Under the pieces are notes generated by a model, which worked only from the letters and a program-made list of their open reading frames with translations, did not search any database and was not told where the DNA came from. From the NCBI GenBank assembly GCA_914767885.1, contig CAJZBQ010000051.1, positions 1 through 64,000 on the forward strand: DNA of 64,000 nucleotides, read 5' to 3'. The position numbers were made by a program, and so were the translations under genes. Origin of the DNA: Blepharisma stoltei. Its lineage: Eukaryota > Ciliophora > Heterotrichea > Heterotrichida > Blepharismidae. Shown here in pieces: positions 31,832 to 42,772 of this stretch (position 1 is the first letter of the stretch; every line of letters starts with the position of its first letter).

Positions 31832-34269
31832 ATGTATTCTCGAGTTACTTCCTTTACTCGACAATTTTGAAGAAGTCTCAAAGTCCCTCCTCAGCCTTCT
31901 CAAAGCCCTTCTTCTAACTTTTCTCTCTACCACACATTATTTGCAATATCTGGCCTTTATCTTGCATATGACTATCATAAACAATTTCTTGAAAGCTGTG
32001 GGATTGTTGGGTATATCGGAAAAGAGCCCAAAGCAATTGAAGTCATTCTTAATGGACTCAATGAAGTCCAAAACCGTGGCTACGACTCAGCTGGAGTTGC
32101 AACATATCATGAAAATGAAGGAATGCGCGTCACAAAATATGCAAGCGGCAAAGACACGATTTCTGATTCAATTTCCAAGCTTTCAAAGGAAGCAGCTATA
32201 ACTCATAAAGGCAGCAGGTTGGGAATTGGCCACACCCGTTGGGCAACACATGGAGGAGTTACAGACCAAAACGCCCATCCTCACTCAGATCACAAAAACA
32301 GGGTCTTTGTAATTCACAATGGGACCATTTCAAACACCCACGAAATTGAGGAAATATTAAAGCATAAAGGTATCCCAATCAAAACAGAAACTGACACAGA
32401 ACTTATAGCACTGCTAATTGGCATGTATCTCGATGAAGGACATTCATTTAGAATTTCCACCAAGCTGGCATTGGAAAGGCTTGTCGGAACCTGGGGACTT
32501 GCCGCAATTTGTAGTGAAAGCCCAAATGAAATTATTGTCGCGAGAAAAGGCAGTCCGATCCTTGTAGGGATTGGTGAGCATGAGCTGTTTGTAGGGAGCG
32601 AACAATTAGCGTTCAGTAAGTATACAAATAAATATATTGCACTAGACGATGACGAGATCTGGACTTTAGACCCTGTTAAGATGGAGGTGGAAAAAGATAG
32701 AATTCAAACGGTCGCAGAAATCTCCAATGTGTCTTTAGGTCACTATACACATTGGACTTTGAAAGAAATTGAAGAACAGCCTGAGTCAGCAGCCAGAGCT
32801 TTGAATTATGGGGCTAGATTAACTCAGGACAGTGCAAGGCTGAAAGGGCTGGATGAGATTGAAGACGAATTCTTAAAGGTGAGAAACTTATTACTAGTAG
32901 GCTGTGGAACTTCACTGCATGCAGCTCAGTTTGGAGCTCAGCTGATAAGATATATGGGGATTTTAAACACTGTGCAGGCAATTGATGGGTCAGAATTAAC
33001 CTCTTATGATATCCCAAGTGACCACCCTGGTGTCATAGCTATCAGCCAATCTGGCGAGACTAGAGATGTTGTTGGGCCTGTAGAAAAATTGGTCAACCAA
33101 GGAATTCTGACACTTTCTCTAGTAAATGTGGTTGGCTCCCAGCTAGCCAGACTTACAAAGCACGGAGTTTACTTGAATTCAGGAAGAGAAATAGCTGTGG
33201 CCTCCACAAAAAGCTTCATGAACTCTTGTATAGTTTTAGCTGAAATTTCCTTGTGGATGTCTAAACATCTGAAGCCCAACGACACAGAAAAAAGAAAGCA
33301 GCTGGTCCAAGCTTTGCTGGAATTTCCCATGCAGGTCGGATCAGTGATAGCACAGAATAAAGAAGCCATGAAAGAGCTTGCTGAAGAAATCAAAGACGAG
33401 CAGCATATGTTTATTCTTGGACGAGGCCTTGGGGAGTCTATTGCTAAAGAAGGGGCATTGAAAATTAAAGAACTCTCAAGACTTCATGCTGAAGGCTACC
33501 CTGGAGGAGCGCTAAAGCACGGACCTTTTGCATTGATAGGAGATGGGACACCAATAAAATGGCTTTCGCTCGAGCGAAGTTAGCTCTGCTAACTTTCTCT
33601 CACTCAAGCAATTTTATTTATAGGGTTGGGTTTTTACCTCAAGAACTTCTGCACAGCAACAGCGGTTTAAATTTGGGGATAACCCAAAGGAACTGCTCCT
33701 CAGTGCGCTCAAGATCTGGAGTTTTACCCCTCAGCACATCCCAAGGGAGATGGACCCTCAGGCGGAACACGCGCAGGAGCTGAGTCGAACAAACCGTGGC
33801 GGCAGTAAAGCCCGTCGAAGCCGGAACGCCTTATTTGCTCGTGCCCTGGCGAATCAAAAGGGATCGGCCCAGCGGTCTCTGGGCCCGACACGTGTACAAA
33901 TATGGTGGTAGCTCTGGAAGCGGCAACCCCGTAGGAGACGTTAAACGTTAATAGATAATTAGATAGATAGATAGGAGATGGGACACCAATATTTTGATTA
34001 TCCTTGATGATGAAAATAAAGACATGATGAACCTTGCACTTGCAGAAGTCACAGGTAGAGGAGCCAAAACAATTGTGATTACACCAGATCCATCATTAAT
34101 TACTGCTTCGAAAAAGCCTCACAAAATAGTAAAAATTGATAAAACTGGGCCATTATCAGCTTTGCTTGCAATTATTCCGATGCAACTGTTGGGATATTAT
34201 TTAAGTATTAAGAGAGACTTGGATCCTGATCACCCTCGCGGATTAGCTAAAGTCGTAACTGTAAGCTAA
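31832..34269 (+). CDS. glmS: Glucosamine-fructose-6-phosphate aminotransferase with N-terminal presequence
   Basis: Makes glucosamine-6-phosphate from fructose-6-phosphate and glutamine. The glutaminase domain begins at Cys56 (CGIVGYIG) with GHTRWATHGG and NGTISN; two SIS sugar-isomerase domains follow (GCGTSLHAAQFG, SQSGETRDV, LGRGLGESIAKEGALK, GGALKHGPFAL) and the C-terminus is PRGLAKVVTVS. The 55 residues before the nucleophilic Cys look like a mitochondrial presequence plus a hydrophobic segment (MYSRVTSFTRQFWRSLKVPP; LFAISGLYLAY). ATG 31832 was chosen because this frame runs unbroken into the domain. A 435-bp retroposon-like insertion (33535) lies in the isomerase domain; after excision one extra base is still needed to join the frames (TP ... 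LIILDDEN), suggesting a homopolymer error or a real frameshift. Confidence 0.85.
33535..33969 (+). mobile_element. SINE-like insertion with (TAGA)n tail, predicted IES (435 bp)
   Basis: GC-rich body (for example GGCGGAACACGCGCAGGAGC) ending in a TAGATAGATAGATAG tail and flanked by a 22-bp direct repeat starting GATAGGAGATGGGACACCAA and ending in TA (33535-33556 and 33970-33991). Clear retroposon-style target duplication inside the glmS coding region. Confidence 0.85.
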
Positions 34270-35648
34270 TTCTTTATTTTATAGAAAAATCTTATCATCA
34301 CAATTGATAATTTAAATTCTTGCTTTCTTTACTCCTCTCCCTAGCAAAATAATTATTCGCTTAAAAAGGGTAATTTTTAACAATTTTATATAAAAAAATA
34401 AGATTGAAGCTAGAAATTTATCTGATTAAAAAATTGTTTAGAATTGACATCTCTATCATATAGATATATGGTTTTAAATAAATCTAACTTATTATTAACT
34501 CTATCAGCTCATTATGGGTCCTGGCTAGAACTAGTATCCAAGTCCAATTGCAGGAAAATTAAATTTAATTCTTTTTACCTTTATATGGAAGCTATTTTTT
34601 GTAAAGATTAATAATTACCTAAGTATTTAAAAGAAAGATAAATAGATTTATAATTGCTTGCGCAATTGCTTTGCTCTTTAAGATCATAATCATAAAATCC
34701 ATATAAGGCGAGTTATTTTCAGTGATTTTTATTGATTTGAATTTTAAACCGAATCGAAATTATTTAGAGATCGTAAGATAGTCAAAGCTCACCGCGCTAG
34801 GCCTAAAGGCAATTATTATCCACACAGGCGGTGACGAGACGGCTTATCATCGAATCTCTAATCAATTGTCTTCCTCAGAGCACCGTCTTCAATACGATTT
34901 GGCCAATTGACTTGCATCTTCTCGGATGGAGCCGGATGAGCTGCAGACTTGCTTTTATCTTGCCTCAGACAATCCACCTCTCAGCCGACTTTGAATCATG
35001 CAGAGACTTGTGCAGCCTAAGCTGCCCAGTCTTCCTTCCACACGTCTTGATGTCGGTCCATCTCGACAGCCATCTTATCCTATGAGCCCAAGGCCCATTG
35101 ACCGATGATAGAGCTTATATTTGAGGAAAAGCTCTTTAAACTAGTAAAAACCTCACCTGGTTAAAATTAACTCAATAAAAGACACTTCTTGGTCAGTCGA
35201 GCAGCTAAAATTTTTCACGATTTGCATTTTAAAACTTAAAGAACTTAGCAGACTGATCGGGAAAAGAGTAAATATAAGAAATCAGATAATATATAAGCTA
35301 ATAATTAATAGAATTAAATAAAAAGAAGTTACTTCAACTTCAGCTTCTAGTGGTTTGTTTTTAATATAATCTGATGCCCAAATTTAACTCTCTCCCAACT
35401 AGAACTCATAAGTTTGCTCTCGTCAATGAAGTTTTAAGCATTCTACTTGTTTATATACTTTCATAGAAGAGTTATAAATTTATAAAAGCAGGTCCTATCT
35501 ATTAAAATTAATCTTTTGCATAAGCTGAAACTCAGCTTAAAATCATTCTAGGGTACAAGGAGTTACCCATTTTTTAATATAGCAGTGAATGAGATTTTTA
35601 TGAATCTCTAATTAGCACCATAAACTTAATTTAGTTTTTTTATCAAAA
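34270..35648. other. Intergenic region with GC-rich block
   Basis: No supportable gene. 34790-35100 is markedly GC-richer than its flanks (CGCGCTAGGCCTAAAGG ... CGGTGACGAGACGG) and resembles the bodies of the retroposon-like insertions, but I did not find a clear target duplication. The rest is AT-rich. Confidence 0.45.
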
Positions 35649-37456
35649 ATGGGTTGTATATCTAGTAAAAAGAAAACAAAGCCAGAAGCACTACCAACTC
35701 AAGCAGAATACTCAACCGCCCAAAGTCGAGTCCTGAAGAAAGAAGAGCTAAAGATTGAAGCGTCAAATTTCGTATGAAAAGGAAAAGGCTCTATCAAAGA
35801 CCACTACCGAATGGAAGAGCAACTAGGAAAAGGCGCTTTTGGTTTTGTTCGGCTCGCGACACATATTCCTACTGGTCAAAAGCGGGCAATTAAGACTATT
35901 CACAAGAGCTCTATAATAAACGAGGCTGCAGAAAGAAATAAATTCATAACTGCCCACCTCCGTTAGCGAACAAAATTTTTTTTGTTCACTCACGGAGGGG
36001 GTGTTATTTTTTTTGTTAAAAAAATTTATATATAAATCTTATTATAATAATTTTTTTTTCAAAATTTAAAAAAACCAATTCGCAAAATTGGAAAACAAAT
36101 ATTATTTAATTTGTAGAATTTATGTTTTAAAATGCAATTTGTTAAAATTAAACAGAATTAGCTAGATATTTCATTATAATAATTATCACTTATATATCAA
36201 TTTTTTTCATAAACAATTTTTGTTCGCTCAGGGAGGGGGGAGTAAGCGAAATTGAAATTTTGCGAAAAGCAGATCACCCAAACATCGTAAAACTGTACGA
36301 GTTTTTCGAAGATGAAGAACACTACCACTTAGTTACAGAACACGTTAAGGGCGGAGAGCTCTTCGATTACATTATTAAAACCAAAATGCTTTCAGAAAAA
36401 ATAGCAGCTCATTTCATGATTCAGTTATTGAGCGCTGTCCTTTATTGCCACACAAACAATATCGTGCATAGGGACCTTAAGCCCGAAAACTTGCTATTGG
36501 AGACCCAAGACCACGACGCGAATTTAAAAGTCATTGATTTTGGTACCTCTGCAATTTTTGAGCCTTGTAAAAATTTGACTCAAAAATATGGGACTGCATA
36601 CTATATCGCCCCAGAGGTTTTGAGGAAGGACTACAACGAAAAATGTGATATTTGGAGCTGTGGGGTAATTTTGTACATACTATTAAGTGGCAAACCTCCT
36701 TTTTATGGAAGAAATGACCGGGATGTCATTAGAAGAGTGGAAAAAGGGGAGTTCTCAATGAAAGGGAAAGAGTGGGAAGATATCTCACCGCAAGCCAAAC
36801 AACTAATCAGCAAAATGCTGGATTTTAACCCGCAGACGAGAATTTCTGCAAGTGAAGCGATTCAGGATGAGTGGATTTGTAAGTACACAGATAAGTCAGA
36901 TCTCACAGAAACTCAAGAGCTCAGGTCTCTTGAAGTCCTCAGGACTTTTCGGGCAGAAGAAAAGCTGCAGTATGCAGTTCTTTCTTTTATTTCTTATCAG
37001 CTTGTCAACAGAGAAGAGTCGAAACAGCTGACCGAGATGTTCAGGTCTCTTGACATAAACGGAGACGGGAAAATCAGTAAAGAAGAGCTGCTAGAGGCCT
37101 ACTCAAAATCGCTCGGAAGATCAGCAGCAATTGATCAGGTTGAACAAATCATGGCAAAAGTTGACGCAAATAACTCAGGATATATTGACTACTCTGAGTT
37201 TATTATGGCTGCAACTGCTTTGGAGACACTGATTAGCAAAGAAAACTTGAAATCAGCCTTCATGGCTTTTGATGCTGATGGGAATGGCAAAATCTGTGCG
37301 AAAGAGCTAAAGATGTTTTTGGGGAATGATATTAAAGTAAGTGACGTTGTGTGGAAAGATATGATTTCACAGGTCGATTTAGACGGCGACGGAGAAGTGG
37401 ATATTAAAGAGTTCGAAACTATGATGATACAGCTCAGCCGGACCTCTGCTTTGTAA
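35649..37456 (+). CDS. Calcium-dependent protein kinase (CDPK), IES-interrupted
   Basis: With the 296-bp MITE removed the gene encodes 503 residues. MGCISSKKK is a typical N-myristoylation/palmitoylation start. The kinase domain has LGKGAFGFV (Gly loop), AIKTI (catalytic Lys), HRDLKPEN and DFG. A junction helix leads into four EF-hands, each with a canonical loop: DINGDGKISKEE, DANNSGYIDYSE, DADGNGKICAKE and DLDGDGEVDIKE. The MITE splits the C-helix region; TA joining restores NKFISEIEILRKADHPNIVK exactly as in other CDPKs. TGA encodes Trp in NFVWKGKGS. It acts at membranes as a Ca2+-triggered Ser/Thr kinase. Its stop is only 18 bp from the stop of the convergent gene. Confidence 0.95.
35947..36242 (+). 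mobile_element. Hairpin-family MITE (copy 5), predicted IES
   Basis: 296 bp. Left end palindrome CCTCCGTTAGCGAACAAAA with its complement ACTCACGGAGG; right end carries a single TTTTGTTCGCTCAGGGAGGG (the second terminal repeat and spacer are absent). Core TTATGTTTTAAAATGCAAT and AATTATCACTTATATATCA. Flanked by TAA. Excision at TA restores the CDPK frame. Confidence 0.95.
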
Positions 37457-37474
37457 ATTTATATTTATACAGAA

Positions 37475-40221
37475 TTATTTAATAAAGTTTTCTTTAAGAA
37501 TTTCTTTTCCATTTTCAGATATTGCAGGAGAAACTGCTCTGGAAGACCGAGGTGGCTTCCCTGGGTCAGTGAACTCTCTCTTATGTTTTCTTTGTGAGAG
37601 GGCGTCTTCATTGTTTCGGTCGCTCACTAAATTTCCCTTTAAATTGGAACAGAAAATTTTGTTCGGATTTAGAGGGGGTTAATGGTTTTTTTTAAAAAAA
37701 TATAAATTGAGTGCAATATTCAATTTTTATGAAGAATTAATTCAAAAAAATTATTGGTTGAGTGTGTAAACTGTTTAAATAATATTCATAATAAAGGCAA
37801 TTAAACTCCTGAATTCCTTTTACCTCATCCAAAATTCATTATTATGGGGCTAGGTTTTTTGCATGTAGACTTCTGCGCAAGAGAAGAAATGGGCCAAGAA
37901 TTTTATATTTTGCCTAAACTTGTGTATAGTGTTTTGCCATTTACCCTGATGATATAAAAGGCATGACCCTTAGGCCGAAGAACAGGCACTGGAGGAAAGT
38001 GAGATAGAGCGAGGTAACGTGCAAAGCCGCTAGTGCTTCACAGAGACAAGGAGCTTGAACCGACTGAGAAGCCTGTCTTGAGTTCGAGTGTAGCAACAAG
38101 ACGGAGAAAAAGGCGTCTCACCCACCCTGCGCAAATAGAGACCCAACTAGAGCTAGTTAAATAAAATTAATGTATCTGTTTAAATAACATTCTAATTAAG
38201 TTAAAACTAATTTTTAAAAATATTATTTTACTTATAAAAATTTCTTTAAACAAATTATTTATTGGTTTAAATGGTCAAAGTACCCAAAAAATGGGAATTT
38301 CACCTATATTTTTGTTCCAATCTAAAAAGGGGATTAAGAGTTCACCAGCATGCCTTAATAGATCTCGATCTGTCTTTTTATGGTTTCTGATTTTTCGAAG
38401 TCTGGGTGGCTTGGGACTGCAGTCTCTTTTTTCATCTGAAACTGACCCTCCAAAGTCAGGGTCAAAATTTTCTGATTCCCCAACTGGTGTTTTAGAAATC
38501 CTTGGGAAATCTTCTGATTTGATTTGCTTCTTTTTATGGTGGCTTGAGATTAATGACAAGATATTTTTCTTTTTCACTGAAATAGGAGGTAAAGAATCGA
38601 TAATTTCTTTTCCTAGTCCCAAGCTTAGCTGTTGCTCATTGCATGATTCATCAATATTTATGGTGGTTGATGTGACACCTTTTTCATCAGAATAAGCTGT
38701 TCCCCATTCCGAAACCTGTCCAGAAGCTTGTAAATTCTTTTTATGGCATGAAATTATTTCTTCTTCCTCCTGGTATGGATTGTTTGCTATTTCCAATAGT
38801 GAATCAAAAAAAGCTGTTGGCTGCTCTACCATAAGTGGAGATTTCGGAGTCTCAGGGATTATTTGTGACTTTTTTTTGCCTGAGCATGAATGAAGCCTTA
38901 GTGACAAAATTTTGGAGATTGAGTTTTTTCTTTTATCTGGGCTTTGATTTTTCTTAGGGGAAGGAGATTTAAAACAGATTTGTTTTGAAGGTTTTGGTGT
39001 TGAAGGGAAGTTTTCAGGGTACAAAATGAGCTCATCTTCAGAAAACTCATTGTGAGTTGCGATGGTTTCTTCGTCTGAAAGTTTTCTTTTAGTGTTTTCG
39101 CTTTCTATGCAGCTATCGTTCAAGCCTTCATCAATGAAATTATTTTGGCTGATATTGACTAAGAAATCGTCATAGTTTTTTAAGAATTCGCGGTTCTGTT
39201 GAGGCTTTTGGAAAAGTTTAGGCAACTCAGGAGATTTTTCTTGAATTTCTTCTGGGACTTTTGACTCTTCCTCTTCAATTTGGCTACTGCTGTTGAAGGC
39301 TGACTCATTGTCAAAAGATTGAGAGCAAAGCGAAGGGTTGATTATCCCTTCATTTTTTGGTTTTTGAGGAGAGCTCGGATCAGCTTCTTCATAGCTTATT
39401 TCCTCTTCAACTAGCTTCAATGGTCTTTTTTTATAGCTTGGCAGTTCTTTTGGCAATATGTTGATACAATACGGCACATATTTCCCTTCATAGCTCTTAA
39501 AAATCCCTGCCCTTTTGCCAATTCCACAGATAAAGACCCTCAACGGAGCATCCAAGCCAATCCCAACCGCAAACTGAATTGCTGCATTTTTCATGATCTC
39601 GCTTCCATTAACTTGGACAATCATCATACACCAAAACGTACAAATACCTAGCACCATAGCAGAGCACAATACTATTCGTTCTAATAAAAGCTCAAGTGTG
39701 TTTTTTAAGCTTCTCTGTTCTGCAGTAAACGATCTTTCAAGCAATAAATCAGGAAACTCACTTATATCCTGGCGACGATTCTGCTCATTTTTTATTCGAA
39801 AGTTAAAACTTGAAATAAATGCAGTCTGCGTTAAAGCAGTAAAAGTCATAGAAAAAATCGTTAAAAATATTGCAATTGCAATAGAAACAGGGATTGAGTA
39901 CTCATTCGTGATATATGCGCAAGTGACATTTGTAAACCAGTTAAAAATAATATAGCACAGTAATAAAAATATATGACAAGCAGGTGGTAAATCATATTGG
40001 ATATGGCTATATTTGAAAACTCCATAGTAAGGAATATATCTTGAAAGAAGCTGCCTATATGTGATCCGTTGAGTATTAGGCAGCTGCTGTGTAGGGTGAA
40101 TAGAGAATACTTGATGAAGAAAGATGTCTCTGAGGATTTTTGAAGTCTTTAATGTTGAGAATAACGATGCTCCAGCAATAAAAAGCAAAGATACGGATGC
40201 AATCACTGCTATCTCTGACAT
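37475..40221 (-). CDS. Multi-pass membrane protein with long cytoplasmic tail (IES-interrupted)
   Basis: 679 residues after removal of the 707-bp IES. Hydrophobic helices at about 3-22, 81-100, 110-133 and 183-204, then a weaker segment near 215-232 (IQFAVGIGLDAPLRVFICGIG). Residues 240-679 are hydrophilic, Ser/Glu/Lys-rich and probably disordered. The IES lies near the 3' end; TA joining gives RHAGELLVSDRNNEDAL and 51 more codons to TAA at 37475. Without excision the frame would end inside the element (PIFWVL). I do not recognise the family; the layout could fit a channel-like or polycystin-related subunit, but that is a guess. Confidence 0.8.
37628..38334. mobile_element. Second-family MITE-like element, predicted IES (707 bp)
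   Basis: Ends carry CCCTTTAAATTGGAACA with its complement as a hairpin on the left (37635-37675) and TTTTTGTTCCAATCTAAAAA on the right. The next inner right-end box (AAAGTACCCAAAAAATGGGA) corresponds to the spacer of the hairpin family. The interior at 37850-38160 is a GC-richer block that may be a nested retroposon. Confidence 0.8.
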
Positions 40222-40415
40222 TTAAATTTGATATGAATTTACTTAATCCATTTTCTAAATCATTTATTTTTTTTATTTAAAAATTATATGAAAAATAAAA
40301 AGTTGAACTATTCTAAATAGGTGATTATTGAATAAGATAAGATAAATGAAAGTTAGTAAAACTGAATTTAAATTTCCGATTATTTAGCTATGAAACATTT
40401 TTCTTTCAAATTTAA

Positions 40416-41714
40416 TTAAGAAAAATTTCCATAATTATTAGTTTCAATTTTCATATCAAGATCTTCTTTCCTTTGGCACGTCCTAAAAGGAATTCCTGTA
40501 AACACAGGCTTATGGTCTCTCCAAATAGCCCCAGCAACTGGTCCGATATCTTGCTTAGTCCTTCCATTGACATAAGCACAAAAAATTCCATCTTCGTCGT
40601 TCATTTCGATTTCTTCTAAATTCACGCCCATGAGTTTCAATCTTTCCGTTAGCTCTTTTCTTCTATTTTCCTTTTGAGTATCACTTAGTTCTAGTTTTGG
40701 CTTTTTCAGCGGAATGATTACATCTGCTTCAGGTAGCGGCATTTCTTCTTCATCGTCGTCCAATTCTGCGATTTTTGCTTTTGCCTGCTCATATTTTTTC
40801 TTCATTGTTGCTACGATTTTCTCAACTGGCCTTCGGGATTTGCCTTGTATGTAGCTATAGCAAGCAGTGCCTTCTGTGTATATACATTCATCTATATACC
40901 TGTCGCTCAGATTTTCTTGCTTTAATAAATATATTAATTCTGTTTTCCTTTTATCTTCCAGCTCCCTCTTTTGTGCAGAATTTGGAGCTCTTGGGTCTGA
41001 TTTCGCCCTGGAGATTTTTAAAATGTCATCTAGATAATAAACAAGCATATATTTCCCAGGGTGGAAAGGATCAGGGACTTTGAGGCCTTCAATTTCATGT
41101 TTGTTCAAATCGGCCTTTGTAACTGAATAGTCAATTTCTGCATTTTCATGACTAATCATTTCGTAGCGAGGCAGTTTTGCACAGGTGTAGCATATAGAAC
41201 GACGTAAGATTGGCAAAAATCGAAGCTTGTTTTCAGGACTTGCGCATTCAAAGCAAGTTTTAAATAGTAAATGTGCGTAAATAAAGCGATACCGAAATCC
41301 TTGCTTTTGGCGCTCAGTAAGCTCATTTGGCAGCGGGCTGCCTACAATTCCAGCTAAATCTTCTTCATTTCTGTACTGTGACATATTCTTAATCCTTTTG
41401 TATTCTTTTTCGAGGAGCTTGATTTTCCCTTCAGCAAGTTCTCCGAGAGCTTTCATTCTGTCAGGGTGCTTGAATCAGTTGCACAAATCCAGCCACAAAG
41501 AAGGATCCCAGACTACATTATACCAAGATTTGCAGACAGGGGCTAGCTTGATAATATCAAGACCATGCATATATGTGAGAGGCTTCAATAAAACGTCTTC
41601 AGATTTTCCTGAGACTTTTAGCCGAGGCATAAGCACATCTGGAGCCAGTCGGATTTTGTGAGTGGATTGTCCGTATTTGTAGTCCCACATAAAAATTATG
41701 GGGGGTTCCTTCAA
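40416..41714 (-). CDS. F-box protein, 432 aa
   Basis: One frame from ATG 41714 to TAA with one TGA=Trp joining the two standard-code pieces (LWLDLCNWFKHPDRMK). Residues about 44-82 form an F-box-like helix set (LKPLTYMHGLDIIKLAPVCK then SWYNVVWDPSLW). The middle has a possible zinc-binding set (KTCFECASPEN, SICYTCAKLP). A charged C-terminal half follows, with an acidic run (AELDDDEEEMPLPEAD). F-box proteins recruit substrates to SCF ubiquitin ligases; the substrate cannot be told. No intron or IES. With the RBR protein it is the second ubiquitin-linked gene here, though they are not adjacent. Confidence 0.8.
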
Positions 41715-41846
41715 CTAAATAATTTTTTGTTTATTAATGCAAAATGGTATTATGAAATTTGTTGAGAAATTGCTATTGAAAAATCTTCGACAATTTGCTG
41801 ATAAATAATGTTTCTTATTTTTTACAAATTTAAATTGGAATTAAAC

Positions 41847-42545
41847 ATGACTAGTTTCAAAATTCCATTAGAGAATCTTGCTAAGAATTCTTATAAGTAC
41901 TCTTATGCAAGGTCGCAGTCGGCTCGCTGTCGATCGGCATCACTACGAAACCCTATTCTGCAATCTGACGAGCCTGATATCACTCCTAGATCACTGAGAG
42001 GAAAGGTTCCTGGATACATGGATTCTAGTCGATGGCTTAACGACCGACCAAAAGGTAAAGCTCTTGCTAAGCCCTCCACAAGCAGCACTTACAATATCTT
42101 AAGTTCTCAAGACCTTGCTACTTATAAGCCTACAAAGCGTATTTTCGCTCAAGAAAACCGAATCCCTGCAACTGAGCGTTCTTGTATTCGCTTAAGACCT
42201 CCAAGCCCAGCGAAGAATCCAATATTGCAGGCTGATAAATCATTCGAAAACATTGAAAAGCCATCAATAAAGATCCTTGATTCGCGACCTTCTCAAATAA
42301 CTGAATATTCAAACATGAGGAAGTCACTTACTTCATCAGAGCTAGGACTAAAGAAAAATCTTTTGTAATTTATATTCAGCGCGCAGAGGAATCCAAGCAG
42401 GATATTCGACCAAGAAGGAGTTTGTGATCCTTTTGGCTCACATAGGAAAATGGTTGATAACAGCAAGCAAAGCTCAGTTTCTGACTTGCTTTCGTATAAA
42501 TATGCATTACAATATAGGGAAAACAAAGTCACAGGAAAAATCTAG
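41847..42545 (+). CDS. Hypothetical basic protein with 15-nt intron
   Basis: 227 residues from ATG 41847 (13 codons after an upstream in-frame ATG) through a 15-nt intron (42365-42379) to TAG 42545. Splicing changes 'NLL-stop' into NLFAQRNPSRIFDQEGVCDP and extends the product by 55 residues; the total is a multiple of three. Rich in Ser, Arg and Pro, with repeated 'R-x-P-I-L-Q-x-D' motifs (RNPILQSDE and KNPILQADK), so probably disordered and possibly cytoskeleton-associated. No family recognised. Confidence 0.75.
42365..42379 (+). other. 15-nt intron
   Basis: GTAATTTATATTCAG; removal keeps the frame open to TAG 42545. GT-AG ends and A at position 10 match the other two introns. Confidence 0.85.
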
Positions 42546-42772
42546 TTTTAAATAAATCATTATTGTTTATAGTTATATTAAATCTAATTGATTTTATATC
42601 ATGATTATAAGCAAAATCCTAATCCTGTATTTTCATTAATAAGATTCCCAAGTGACGCTTATTTTCTTATGTCTTTTGAGTCTCCGAGTAAATAGCAACT
42701 TAAGCTCCGCGTTGGCTTTTCTCATCATATGCATAATTTATGACTTAGCCATAAATTTAAATTCACATTCAA

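Noticed and set aside
31752-32201. 149-aa frame overlapping the glmS start
   Set aside because: It is a different frame over the glmS N-terminus; the frame from 31832 carries CGIVGYIGK and continues into the enzyme.
33559-33783. Frame inside the glmS insertion
   Set aside because: Entirely within the SINE-like body; no similarity to any family and no promoter context.
33660-33940. Possible tRNA- or 5S-derived head in the SINE-like elements
   Set aside because: Short matches to a B-box-like GAGTCGAAC were seen, but no cloverleaf or paired A/B boxes could be drawn.
34831-35085. 84-aa plus-strand frame
   Set aside because: Falls in a GC-rich non-coding-looking block; Cys/Leu/Ser composition is what chance frames in such sequence give.
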